Below the pieces are notes generated by a model. That model searched no databases and was not told the origin of the DNA. It was given only the letters and a program-made list of their open reading frames with translations. A stretch of DNA of 64,000 nucleotides, from positions 653,641-717,640 of the forward strand of contig JANAVB010005598.1 in assembly GCA_029216955.1 (NCBI GenBank). The letters are read 5' to 3'. The DNA is from Iris pallida. Its lineage: Eukaryota > Streptophyta > Magnoliopsida > Asparagales > Iridaceae. Both the position numbers and the translations under genes were made by a program. Below are positions 1 through 10,558 of the stretch, one piece after another (position 1 is the first letter of the stretch; each line of letters opens with the position of its first letter).

Positions 1-1096
1 GTTGGGTTATGGTAGATTTTTTTAGGACTGTAACAAAACTTAGCTCGTAGCTAGGCTAGGACCAGGCCGATATACCACATTCTCAGCAACGTTGGAAACA
101 CTCCAGGCAAGTATACCTTACATATTGATTTATAGTATTTACATGCATATATTCCTGACCAGTTATTTATTTCGGATATACTGCCACATGATCCACCTGT
201 ATTCTTACATGATTATACCTGCTGACACATAGGCTCGATATACGGACTCCCGATACCTAGCAAGTAGGTGACTCGATTATGATCTACTACCGATATTTAC
301 TTGATGATGGATCTTCATATGTACTTGTTTGACTGGACTTCTGGACTTATCATTATTGGAGTTAGACTAGACGTGTCGTGGATGCGACACAGATAGTAGC
401 ATAGGGTGGGGAGGGCAGTCACTAGGCGTATGAGCTATTTTTTCTCATAGTTATCGCTGTCTTATTATCAGAGTTGCAGGATTTCGTAGTTTGCCACAGT
501 TTTCCTTGCAGGGACTGTACGGTTATATATCATAGTTTTTCGGAGTTTCCTTACCAGATTTTTGGGATACACCGTGGCAGTTCATGCGTACTAATGTTGT
601 CCTCATATGCATTTCATACAGACTAGTTAGTCTGTCTAGTAGTAGTTTTATTTGATCACCTGTTTATCACCTGGATTACTTGTCTACTACCTTCACATGT
701 TATTTATTGTACTTCGTTTCGGCATATATATTATGTATCTTGCTACGTTCCTCTGAGGATCTGGTTTACTTCCAGGTATATGCCGAGTTCTGACATAAGG
801 TATCGGGGATACTTCTTCGAGATTTTTAAGGTATAGCTAGTTGATGCCTTCTTGTCGTTTTTCTATAGTTATTTTCTCTCATAGTTCATATTATTGTAGA
901 TATATTTGTGGATGTTTACTAGTAGATATATGGATTATGATATGATCTGGACAGCTTATACTTATTTGAGTTGGACTGGAGTCCGCTTGAATGCGTAGGT
1001 GGTCATTGCCACGTGAACTGATTTTGCGTATATTGTGACTGAGGCGTGAAAATAGGTGCCCACATATCCTAATTTTTTTTTATCCAGGAACACACT
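1..1096. other. Unclassified non-coding sequence
   Basis: I see no open frame with a recognisable domain and no terminal repeats here. Composition and phrasing resemble the U3/R part of plant LTRs (many short TA-rich and TTC-rich runs), so it may be an old retrotransposon remnant, but no second copy lies in the window to prove this. Confidence 0.3.
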
Positions 1097-1165
1097 TGTC
1101 ACGCCCCGATCCTGCAAGGTCGTTCGTCCTCGCTTTGATCTTTGTAGGGCCGTTCGTCCTCGCTT
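1097..1165. repeat. LTR-end-like motif and two 15-bp direct repeats
   Basis: TGTCACGCCCC at 1097-1107 has the same form as the outer end of the gypsy LTRs further along (compare 22126 and 26565). It is followed by two exact copies of CGTTCGTCCTCGCTT (1121-1135 and 1151-1165), 30 bp apart. It could be the edge of a decayed LTR; no matching primer-binding site or second LTR is seen. Confidence 0.3.
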
Positions 1166-3914
1166 GAACATGATGCCATACAAGTCTAAGTTGTACTTGC
1201 ACAAGGCCAGTACCTGCACAATACAACTCGACAAACAAAATACAACGCAAGCAGAACATTTAAATGCAGAAAACCAAATATTTGACTTAGAGATTTGAAA
1301 TAGCAGCACTTCTTTTTATTGATCTAACTTGGTAAGAATACAAGTACATTGATTTGTGACTCAAAATGCCATAGCTTAGCTTACATATTTTTCTTTGAAA
1401 CTATTTTTGAAAATAGCTACAATGCATATACATCATATCCCTTTATTTCATAAAGAAAAGACACCTTCAAAGGAAAACTTGCTGAACTGAAAGTAGAAAG
1501 CTTCGAGACGGTCGAACAATGTTCCACTAGATAGGACAAGCTTCCAGTGCCTCTCAAAATTTCTCTATCTCCTTGCTATCTGAAATGATGTCCATAACGT
1601 GGGTCAATATACAACATGTTCTGGTGAGCGGCTATGGCCAAACTCATATAAATCTGCACTAAATCAACATGTGAAGCTAATAGTTCTTTATTAGTGATCT
1701 TTCAATTTGTCTAGATTCTTTTTAAGGAATTCATGATAGGAAACATAAACAAGAGATCATCACTTATATAGTGATTCTTACCCACGGCCGTTGATCCATC
1801 CCTGCACAAGACAAGGATTAGCACAATTTGTATATATATAAAAGCATACTTTCCATCTCTGCATTTAGTGTTAGGTTTGCAATAAATTCTGATTATATGT
1901 ATGCACCTAACTACATATTGGTCCACGGGTCATTCCCTATAATTAGTCGCTATAACTCTTTGGTTCAGCTCGTCGCTATTGGACGTGATACAACACCCCC
2001 TGATAGCGAGGTTTATTTTACCTCAGGGTGTCTAAATAATCTCTCATAGGCTGAGAGATTCCCAGTGCCCCAGGAACTGTCTGAGAGATCTAATTGCCTT
2101 TTGCATAAGTTGTCTAGGACCAATGCATAATCTATATGTCTAATCATAACATGTACAACAATTAAACGACATATTCATTCGTGCCTTTCTTTTTGTTCGC
2201 AACAGAGCTATAGCTCCTAACTTTGTGACAATCCTCTCTTCTATTGCAATATGTACAAGTCCGTCTTTACATGTCTAAACATTTGTAGCATACTCGTAGG
2301 CAACATGTAGTCATTCATATGGGAACAAATTAAGTAGCAGCACATGATCCAGTATTTGTTTGAATTCATTTATCTTCTCTTATCTTTTGTTTTATGGTAT
2401 CGTCGATCACAGAGATGCAACAAAAAGTAGACAAGAGATCATTTTGGTAAGGCATGGAGATAAATGGTAGCTCGATCAAAGCAACTCACCAAGATTGAAT
2501 CTTATTTGAAAGAAAGAGGGACTTCGCGTACCGATCACGCACCGCCTATACATCCTACATTAGTACACATATTTGATTAACATACTTCGATCTCTTTCTC
2601 TAAAGATTCAGAATGAATACGAAATGCGATAAAAGCGAATAATGAAAACCAATCATCAAAAACCAACACAAAAACGCATTCATCAGAATCAAGCAAACAT
2701 CCAACGAAAACTCTTGGATTCATTTCAATAGAAGCTGATCCATCAGTTGGAAAGTTTCATTGCATTTCATCCATGATCAATTGATACACGCAAAAATAGT
2801 TTTCCCAATAACTCAGTAAAAACTGAGTTAACATGTCATGGGTATTACATAATGGACCGCGAGGAGCGGGGTACAACTCTAATATTAAACGAGAGGCACG
2901 CATATTTGTCATGGATTGTCGCGTCCATCGGATAATCGGATGGACATCATATCGGTAATCGAACATGGAAGGATGCAGCTTACGGATCAAGTAGAAAGAA
3001 AGAAGAGCCACTACATGTGTCAGAGGCGGTGGTGGGCGTTGGATCAGCGATCGACTCAGTGGCTTGCAGCTCAAGAAGAGCTACACAGCCTAGGGTTTGT
3101 GTTTCTTCTTCTTGTTCTTATTGACGACTGACTCTGATACCCAGAAGAATTGATAGAATTAATTATATATTCATCTCTTTTTCAAGGTAAATATATATAT
3201 AGAGAGAGAGAGATAAAAATCATGATACACCAAGTAATGACAATTACAAATCTACCCCAAAACTTTCAATAATTAAAAGTTTTATATAGCAATATTTTTC
3301 ATAATGAAAAACTTCCTACAATTAAACCTTTTTAATTAGACTTTCCAAACACTACTTCCCATAATTAAGCCGTAACACATAGAATTCTCGTCATATTTTA
3401 ACAATTATTTTCTAGAAAGTGCATCACCTTCTAATAGAGTGATGCTATATATACCTCCAAAAATTTCATCCTTCTATGTCCCTCTGTCAAGTGGCACTCC
3501 CTTATTGACCGAAGCAAATAGGAGGGGAGTTGGGGGATGACATGAGCGAATAGGAGAGGGGCACGTGACGGAGGAACATGGAGGAATGAAATTTTGGAGA
3601 TACATAAAGCATTTTCCATTAAATATTGTACAGGGGAGGTGTTCAAGATGGAAAGATATATATAACACCTCAACAAAAAAGGAAAGATATATAGAGTTCC
3701 TTTACATTGGAAGTTCATTATAACGGTATTATATTTCTAATTCGTAAGCACATAGACCCGTCGAGTACGTACCAAATTGAAAAGAAAATATATTTGCTAA
3801 TAAACAGTCCATAATTTTTGCTCAAAAAAAAAAAAAAAAAATCCATAATTTGCATAACGAGCGAGATTTCGGAAATCCTCATGATCAGTCCAAAGGCCGA
3901 CTCATAAGCTTCAA
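1166..3914. other. Non-coding stretch downstream of the MYB gene
   Basis: Short frames occur on both strands but none shows a domain or codon pattern I recognise. It contains a TA/GA microsatellite near 3190-3212 and an A-run near 3825-3841. The part next to 3915 should hold the 3' untranslated region of the MYB gene; I could not place a clear AATAAA signal. Confidence 0.4.
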
Positions 3915-4957
3915 TTACTCATCATAGGAAAATATGTAGGATCGATCGACGTGAGGGTCGACAATCGGCAATTCATAGCCGTCGTCCGAGATCAAGAGCT
4001 GCGAGTATTCTTGGTAGACTCCTTCCAGCAATCTATCCTTGTAATCGAACTCGGAGTTGAAGAACAGGTTAGCTTCCTGATTAAAATCGCTCCAACAACC
4101 AACATCGATGTCCTCCTTCGAAGACCCGCGATGAGTCGTTCGATATGGATCCGTATCGGTACCCGGTCGCAACCTCGTAGGTTTCGGAGCATGTATCTGC
4201 GTCCTCTGAGCCTCTACAACCTCTTCCGCTGCAGTACTAGCCTTCTTGTTCTTCCACTTGTTCTTCTTGTTCTTCTCAGTATTCTTTTTCTGGGGTACTC
4301 GTGGCGGAGCTCTCCGGGTTCCTTCTGTTACTTCAATCCCTTGCCTCTTGAGCTTCTTAACGAGGTGGCTGTTCCAGTAGTTCTTGATCTCGTTGTCGGT
4401 TCGGCCCGGGAGTCTCCCCGCGATCAGTGACCACCTGTTTCCGAGCAGCGAGTGGAGGCGGATGATGAGGTCCTCCTCGTCCTCGCTGATGTTTCCGCGC
4501 TTTATGTCTGGTCTCAAGTAGTTCATCCATCTCAGTCTGCAGCTCTTTCCACATCTCAGTAAACCTGCATGCATTTACGTCGACGTCAAGGAATCATAGT
4601 ACGAAACTATTAAAGACTAGTTGATCAATCATATTACCTATGTTACATCATTTAATTACAAGTTGACTGACTTTCAAAGTACATGCATGGTTCAAGTTGT
4701 TTCGGAGCTTTGAAAATTTATAAAGCTCCTATAAATCTTACAAAGGTTTCAAAAAATTTACAACAGTCTCCTAAATTTTATAAAAGTCTCGGCCTTCTAA
4801 ATTTTACATATATACAATACTGACCTGCACTTTTGGGAAGAGATCTCCAGTTGCCTTCACCATGGGTTTGGATGAAATCAGTGAGCAATGCGTCTTCTTT
4901 AGCAGTCCACGGTCCTCTGTGAAGCCCAACTTTGGAGCAGCATGGTGCTCTTCCCAT
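3915..4957 (-). CDS. R2R3-MYB transcription factor, bHLH-interacting type
   Basis: Two exons join to a 260-residue protein: exon 1 is 4825-4957 and exon 2 is 3915-4564. The 260-nt intron is phase 1, with donor GT at 4824-4823 and acceptor AG at 4566-4565; splicing rebuilds the family motif [18 protein letters not shown]. Start [11 protein letters not shown] is the usual R2R3-MYB N terminus. R2 and R3 fill residues 1-115 or so. R3 holds DL-x2-R-x3-L-x6-L-x3-R, the motif that binds bHLH partners in MYB-bHLH-WD40 complexes. The common second intron within R3 is absent. After R3 comes a basic KN-rich linker and a short PKPTR motif, then an acidic tail. Overall this resembles MYBPA1/MYB5-like regulators of flavonoid (proanthocyanidin) genes; that assignment is inference from remembered family sequences. 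Acts in the nucleus. No stop or frameshift is seen. Confidence 0.88.
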
Positions 4958-5031
4958 ACTCTCTCCCACACACACAGTTTGTTGGTGCCAAGAAAAATAT
5001 GGAGAATAGTGAAGAGGAAGCTTAGGCTTTC

Positions 5032-5113
5032 TTTATAGAAGGGTATGCACGTGAAGAGATACGGTTGGTGGAGACCTTTCTCCCTATTCAGAGCTCATCC
5101 AACATAGCCACGT
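5032..5113 (-). promoter_or_regulatory. MYB core promoter: TATA box, G-box, AC element
   Basis: Read on the minus strand, TATAAA lies at 5037-5032, about 75 bp before the MYB start codon. Just upstream are a palindromic G-box CACGTG (5048-5053), an AC-II type MYB site ACCAACC (complement of 5063-5069) and an ABRE-like ACGTGGC (complement of 5107-5113). A MYB site beside a G-box fits control by a MYB-bHLH complex, possibly the gene's own; that is inference. Confidence 0.55.
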
Positions 5114-5210
5114 AACATATCAGCCAGCCAAAAACGACTTCTTTTGCGGTCGTTAGTCAGTGTTTGTACTTGTACACCAGCAAAAGAGACTACCTAATAG
5201 TCATGGTGTA

Positions 5211-5430
5211 ACCGGTCCGGTCCGGGCCGGCCCACGGTCCAGGGGCGGCGGGCCTGACCGGGTTCGGGCCGGTCCAGGACCGGCCCACACATTATTTCGG
5301 TCCGGGCTAAGCCCGGCCCGGTTATTTTCCACGTGGCTCAGCCCGGCCCATTGAACCGGGACTAGTGGGGTCGGGCCGGTCCGGGCCTATGCCGGTTCGG
5401 GCCGGTTCAGGCCGGGTTGACCGGACAGGC
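5211..5430. repeat. GC-rich subterminal array, hAT copy 1 left end
   Basis: Dense, imperfect repeats of CCGGTCC, CCGGGCC and GGGCCGG occur on both strands. The same array follows the termini of the relatives at 58882 and 61664. Subterminal repeats are where hAT transposases bind, so this is the likely binding region. Confidence 0.6.
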
Positions 5431-6174
5431 CCGAATTTTTGGATTATTATTTTTTTTTTTTTTTTTACAGTTTTTTGTTTTATTTAGTTTTTTAATATTT
5501 TTTTTTGTATTTTAATTTTAAAATTTTTTAACTTAAATGTTTATAAAAAAAATATTTATAAAATGTTTATACAAAATATGTTTAAAAAATATTTATAAAA
5601 TGTTTATAATTTTATGTTTATACAATTGTTTATAAAATGTTTATACAAAATATGATAAAATGTTTATAAAATATTTTCTTTTTAATAAAAATGTTTATAA
5701 AATATTTTTACAAAATATGTATTTTCTTTTTAAAACCATTTTAAAAACCCTGTAAAAGTAATCATTTTCTTTTGTATTTTAATTTTAAAAATTTGTAACT
5801 TAAATGTTTATAAAATATTTATACAAAATATTTATAAAAGTAATGTTTATACAAATATATACAAATGTTTATACCAATATTACAAATGTTTATAAAAATT
5901 TATAAAAATTTTAAAAAAACATTTCTCCCTCTTCCTTTATCCGGGCTTGGGACCGGCAAATGCTTGTTTGGCATAGGCGGAGTTAAAAAATATTTTTTTT
6001 AAAGTAAAAAATAGTTTTTGAAAGTATAAGTTAAAAAATTTGAATAATATAAGTTAAATTAAAAAATTTGAATAGTATAAGTAAAAAAAAAATAGTTTTT
6101 GAAAGTATAAGTTAAAATTTAAAATTGAAATGTATAAGTTTAAATGTACATACCTGATACCTTGCACCGTAGCC
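5431..6174. other. AT-rich non-coding interior of hAT copy 1
   Basis: The stretch is made of repeated variants of ATGTTTATAAAATATT and long T runs, with no coding potential. It lies between the left subterminal array and the 3' end of the transposase frame. Confidence 0.5.
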
Positions 6175-8279
6175 TCATTGTTGTTCGCCTTCATGCAATG
6201 AAAGCGATTCCAAATCCAGCTCGTGGATGTCATGATCTTCTCCATCTTTCTGGTTTTGTGTTCTTTTATCGGCAGCCAACCAATCTTGTACGCACACGAT
6301 CGCTTCCAAAATATCGGGCTTCAAGCGGCTCCTCCTATCGCTCAACATCCTCGAACTTGCACTAAAACAGGACTCCGATGCTGCCGTCGACACCGGAACC
6401 ATCAGTAGATCACGTGCTATGTTAGAAAGCACAGGAAATCTCTTGTCGTGTCTCTTCCACCATTCTAGAACGGCGAAGTGATCTGGAGTCTCATCTTCGT
6501 CTTGATAAGAGTTAAGGTAAGCAGACAACTCTTGAGTAGGTTGGGAAGATTGCTTTTATTTCTTCCTTTGTAGTATGCGACCGGCTGCTGATAGCTTAGA
6601 CGTCAAGCCGGAGCTACTACTAGCCCCCCCTGAGTTGGTCGGGTCGACGTTGCTCCTTCTTCGTACGGTATAACTAACCTGTCCAAAGCCACTTTAACTT
6701 CTGCCTTCATGTCAGTAACGTCTATACCCATATATTCTCCATATCCTTCTAATAAAACCTCTACGCCATCCAATTTGATTGTAGGATCAAATATGGAAGC
6801 CAAACAATATAAAAGAGGTACTTCACCCCAATATTTCCTGAATTTGGCTTCCATATTTCTCACCGCAATTTCAAAATTTGGATAATCTCTATATTTAGAA
6901 AATAAATAAGACATGTTACAAAGTTCACGTAAAGCTAAGCAAGATGTGGGATAATAAACACCAGAAAGAGTTAATGTAGCATTGTAAAAACTTCTAAAAA
7001 TTCACAAACACTTTCAGCTGCTAACCAATCATCATCAGTAACCTGATAGTCAAAGGTGACATCCGAAGTACAATAATATGAAATAGCACTCTTAAATGGA
7101 ATTGCAGATTTCAACATCAAGTAGGTGGAGTTCCACCTAGTTGGTATATCCTTCACAAATCTTCTAAAAGTCATATCAAAATGTGCGCAAGCGCATGCAA
7201 AACTTTGTTGTCTACTTGGAGACGAGTTTAGGTGGAGCAAGCATTGTCGCAGAGTGTCTAAATGGGGTTCAAAAAATTTTAAACATTCTTTAACAACTAA
7301 GTTAATTATATGGCAAGCACACCTAACATGCATAAGTCTACCTTCTAAAATAGGCTTAAAAATTACTGACAAAGAAGACATAGCAGCATTGTTGTTTGAT
7401 GCATTGTCCAAAGAGACAGAAAAATTTTTTGCGTGAATATCATATTCACGCACGTGTCTTGAAATCTCACTTGAAATTACAGCTCCCGTGTGTGGACATT
7501 CTATAAGTTTAAGAGAGATGATGCATTTTTGCAACATCCATTGTGCATCTACATAGTGTGCAGTAATACAAATATAAGCATAATTCCATTTAGTAGTCCA
7601 AATATCAGAAGTAATAGCCAACTTACTAATATTTTGAAATTCTGCTTTCAAAGCGGCTTTCTGCTCGTTGAAGAGACGAATTGCCTCCTTTCGAGTTTGT
7701 TGCCTACTCACTTTAGTAAAGGAGGGGTTTAGAGAAAGTGATACATAATCTCGTAAAGAATCGCTTTCACCCCGTCGTGAAAGGAAGCTCGTCACGAATA
7801 ATATGTTTAGTTAACTCGGTTTTATGCCGAGCAGCTGAGTAAGTAAAGTTACCAATTGAAGAACCGGTGGCGCCGAAGCTTATTTGGGTTTGGGACGCTT
7901 GAAGTGTGTCCTTCCCGTAGCAAGTGTCGTAGTGTCTGGATATGGTCCCGGTGCCACCGCCCTTCTTCCATGCGTACTGGTTGCAACATTTCTTGCATTG
8001 CGCCTTGTACGGTTTCGGTTCCCCCTTGGCATCTAAAACCAAAGAACCATCAGGATTAGTTTCAAAAATTAAAGTAAAATAATCCCAATACTTAGACCTT
8101 TTTTTCTTTTCAGGACGTTGGGTTGTACTAGCGACTTCCGGAGGAGATTGTTGGCACCCCTCCGGAATCGGATGAGTCGCAACTTGCTCAGGTAGAATTT
8201 CAGTACCGTCAAAAAAAGAACTAAAATAGTGGTATGTCTGTCCAGCAAGAACAGGTGGGTTTGAACCTTCACCAGCCAT
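6175..8279 (-). pseudogene. hAT transposase pseudogene (BED finger + hATC)
   Basis: Starts at ATG 8279 (MAGEGSNPP) and ends at 6175. The order is: acidic N terminus; BED zinc finger (C-x2-C near KAQCKKC, then H-x4-C in SRHYDTC); RNase H-like core with ITSDIWT and a second acidic position in SLDNASNNN; CACHIINLVV block; C-terminal hATC dimerisation domain (VSTAASESCFS to VQDWL). This is the Ac/RICESLEEPER-like layout. The gene is broken by an extra base in the C-run at 7770-7773, a lost base in the A-run near 6986-6990, an extra base in the C7 run at 6624-6630, and an in-frame TAA at 6558-6556. It would cut and paste DNA in the nucleus if intact; this copy cannot. Confidence 0.88.
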
Positions 8280-8655
8280 ATATAAAATAAAATAAAGTAA
8301 ACTACGTTAGAAGAAAGTAAGAGATTGAGAGGAAGATCGGAAAGCCGTAGAGCCGGAATGGAGTTGGGAGCGAGATCGGGAAGCCGTAGAGCACCGGGGA
8401 AGGAAAGTCGTAGAACACCAGAGCACCATAGAGAGATGTAGAGAATTTGTGAGGAATGAGTTGTGTATGAAAAATGGGATTTTTGGGCTATTTATAGGAA
8501 TTTTTTGGGGTTATTTTGGTAATTTTAGGCCAAAAAAAGACCAAAATACCCCTCCCAACGTTTTAATAACGGCTATATGGGAGGGGTATTTTGGTAAAAG
8601 AACCCCCCCTCCCAACGGTCAAAAGTTTAAAAAAAAAAATCAAAAATTCAAACGG

Positions 8656-8905
8656 TCGGCGCAGGCTGGACCGGTCCCAGCGGGCCGGGCCGGGCCGGTC
8701 CAACCGGGCCGGGCCTGTTTAATATAAAAAAAAAAAAATGACCGGTCCGGGCCGGGCCGGGCTCGGGCTGTGGGGGGGGCCGACCCGAACCGAGTACACA
8801 TGGGGGGCCGGGCCGGTTCGGGCCCACGGCGGGCCGGTCCGGGCTTATAGGGGGGCGGGCCGGTCCGGTCCACGGGCGGGCCCGGGCCGAACCGGCCCAG
8901 TGAAC
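8656..8905. repeat. GC-rich subterminal array, hAT copy 1 right end
   Basis: Repeats of GGGCCGG and CCGGTCC mirror those at 5211-5430. The long proline/glycine-rich frames crossing this array on both strands are a by-product of its composition, not genes. Confidence 0.6.
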
Positions 8906-8977
8906 AACTCGACCTAATAGAGATGGATACTGTATGTTCAACCTTACTCTATTGTCAGGCATGCCCCTAGAGTCCAA

Positions 8978-9259
8978 CAGTGTTCTGAAAACCGGACCGG
9001 AGTTCGACCCTTACAAGATATTAGTTCGGATCAAATTAGTTGAACTAGATGGACCAACAAGTAGTTCAAACACTGGGTTAATCTAAGTTGTCCAAGTTAA
9101 TTCAATAACTTTTGGACACTGATTTTTCACAAAAATATTTAGTTACAACCAGTTTTTTTTTAAACAGTGGGTCAACACTAATCCGATCCGAAAAAGCTAC
9201 CAATTTACTGGTCAACCGATTGAATCGGCCGGTCCGGTCCTGCTTTTAAACATGCACTG
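8978..9259. mobile_element. Candidate hAT-type MITE, 282 bp
   Basis: The two ends read CAGTGTTCTGAAAACCGGAC and, on the other strand, CAGTGCATGTTTAAAAGCAG, both leading into GGACCGG, so they form an imperfect terminal inverted repeat starting CAGTG. Flanks AGTCCAA and AGCCTAA agree at 5 of 7 positions, a possible decayed TSD. No coding capacity. Confidence 0.5.
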
Positions 9260-9316
9260 AGCCTAAGTTTAATATTATACTTTATATATTTCATATATAT
9301 GAATGCAAAGCTTTTG

Positions 9317-9318
<2 letters not shown>

Positions 9319-9348
<30 letters not shown>
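9319..9348. repeat. (AT)n microsatellite at the LINE 5' junction
   Basis: A pure AT run directly precedes the first recognisable LINE base. A similar run follows the LINE 3' end at 55350-55460, so the AT tract may be, or may hide, the LINE target-site duplication. Confidence 0.7.
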
Positions 9349-9350
<2 letters not shown>

Positions 9351-10558
9351 CCTGGGGTAGCCGTTCGCCTTCGGTCTCAGAGGAGATCCAGCTCCCAGAT
9401 GTCGAGTTTCCGCCCGCTTTCGTCGGCGACCCCATCCGGGTCCCCTTCGCCGCGTCGGAGATCACTTCCCTATCCGCCTCTTTTTCTAAGTCATTTGTGC
9501 TCAAGTTCGGGTCCGACTGTCTGGAGATCTCCTTTGCAGAGGCAGCCATCGCCAAGTGGGGCCTCTCTGCCGCTTTCTGGGTCGCTCCGCTCGACCCTAA
9601 GCACATGCTCCTTCACCTCTCTTCCGACTCGGATTACGCGTTAGTCCGAGCCAAGGGCACTTCCAGAATGGGAAAGCAGATCGCTAAATTGGTCAAATGG
9701 TCCCCCGACTTCAACCCTAAAATAGATTCAAAATCATCTCAACCTGGATCACACTCCCCAACCTCCCCCTGGTTTGCTTCCCCACAGCAGCTCTAAAACG
9801 GATCGCCAGCTCCTTTGGGACCCTTGTTGCCATCGCCGAAGAAACTTGCAACCTCTCCAAGTGCAACTATGCGAAGATATGCGTGCGAAGATATGCGTGG
9901 AGTTAGACCTCGCAAATGACCCCCCCAAAACCATTGAGATAGAACTCGAAGATGTCACTCACAGCCAACCGCTGGTCTACGACAACAACATCATCTTCTG
10001 CAAACACTGCCAGATGAGCGGACACCTAATTCAGCACTGCTTCAGAGCCCACCCTGAACTAAAAAAGAAAATCCCGCGCACTCCTAGCAAGACCACAGCT
10101 CATAGAGACCCCACCAATATCATACATAAATCTACTCCCGACCCCCTCCCTCAGATAGATGGCAAGCCTCACACCCACCCTCCTTCGCCCGACCCGGCCA
10201 ACCATGCTATCGTCCCCTTCACTCCCTCCATCCTATCCCTCACAACTCATTCGAACTCCTATCAGACACCCCTTCAGTTGATGTCAATAATGACCAAAAT
10301 GACCACAAAGAGTATCCTTCCTTCAACGCCGGTCTACACCCCCTCAAGACCGGAGACCCCACACATCACCCAAACGCCCTCATCAACCAACCCCTCAGAC
10401 AACCTGAGAACATCTCCCCACCCCCCCCAAGAGGCCTCTCACTCCACCAAATCACCAATCGATCTCCTTCCACATCCAGGAGTAGACGCAGCGGTGATCA
10501 GCTCTGAGCAGTTGCAGGAACACCGAACAACCACAGAGCCCCGTCGTGATTATTCTAG
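9351..10558 (+). pseudogene. L1-type LINE, ORF1 part (DUF4283-like + CCHC knuckle)
   Basis: The translated frames give a DUF4283-like domain (about 9380-9740, ending near VKWSPDFNP), then a conserved stretch through AKICVELDLAND, then a zinc knuckle CKHCQMSGHLIQHC (C-x2-C-x4-H-x4-C) and a long Pro/Ser/Thr-rich tail. This is the usual ORF1 of plant L1 elements, an RNA-binding partner of the reverse transcriptase. No start codon is present, so the 5' end is truncated. A one-base loss near 9740 and an exact 14-bp tandem duplication (9871-9884, 9885-9898) shift the frame. At 10558 the frame is interrupted by element X; it resumes in frame at 51619 and stops at 51677-51679. Confidence 0.85.

Larger units (their letters stand above)
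5201..8912 (-). mobile_element. hAT transposon, copy 1 (degenerate)
   Basis: The unit is bounded by a perfect 8-bp TSD, CCTAATAG (5193-5200 and 8913-8920), as expected for hAT elements. The left terminus TCATGGTGT matches the perfect inverted repeats of the short relative at 58882-59467; the right terminus has decayed (6 of 9 positions agree). GC-rich arrays of CCGGGCC-type motifs lie just inside both ends (about 5211-5430 and 8656-8905). The transposase gene runs on the minus strand between them. 5431-6174 is AT-rich and non-coding. Confidence 0.88.

Noticed and set aside
1994..2031. Hairpin-like sequence (CACCCCCTGA..GAGGT..ACCTC..AGGGTG)
   Set aside because: The stem needs bulges of several bases and there is no flanking gene, terminal repeat or T-run to give it meaning.
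2757..3074. 105-residue frame on the minus strand
   Set aside because: No recognisable domain, no neighbouring exon signals and biased composition; kept as non-coding.
8640..8977. Gly/Pro/Arg-rich frames, also at 58877-59455, 61676-61966 and 5160-5354
   Set aside because: Composition effect of the GC-rich hAT subterminal arrays.
9205..9606. 133-residue minus-strand frame
   Set aside because: It runs through an AT microsatellite and antisense to the LINE ORF1 DUF4283-like region.
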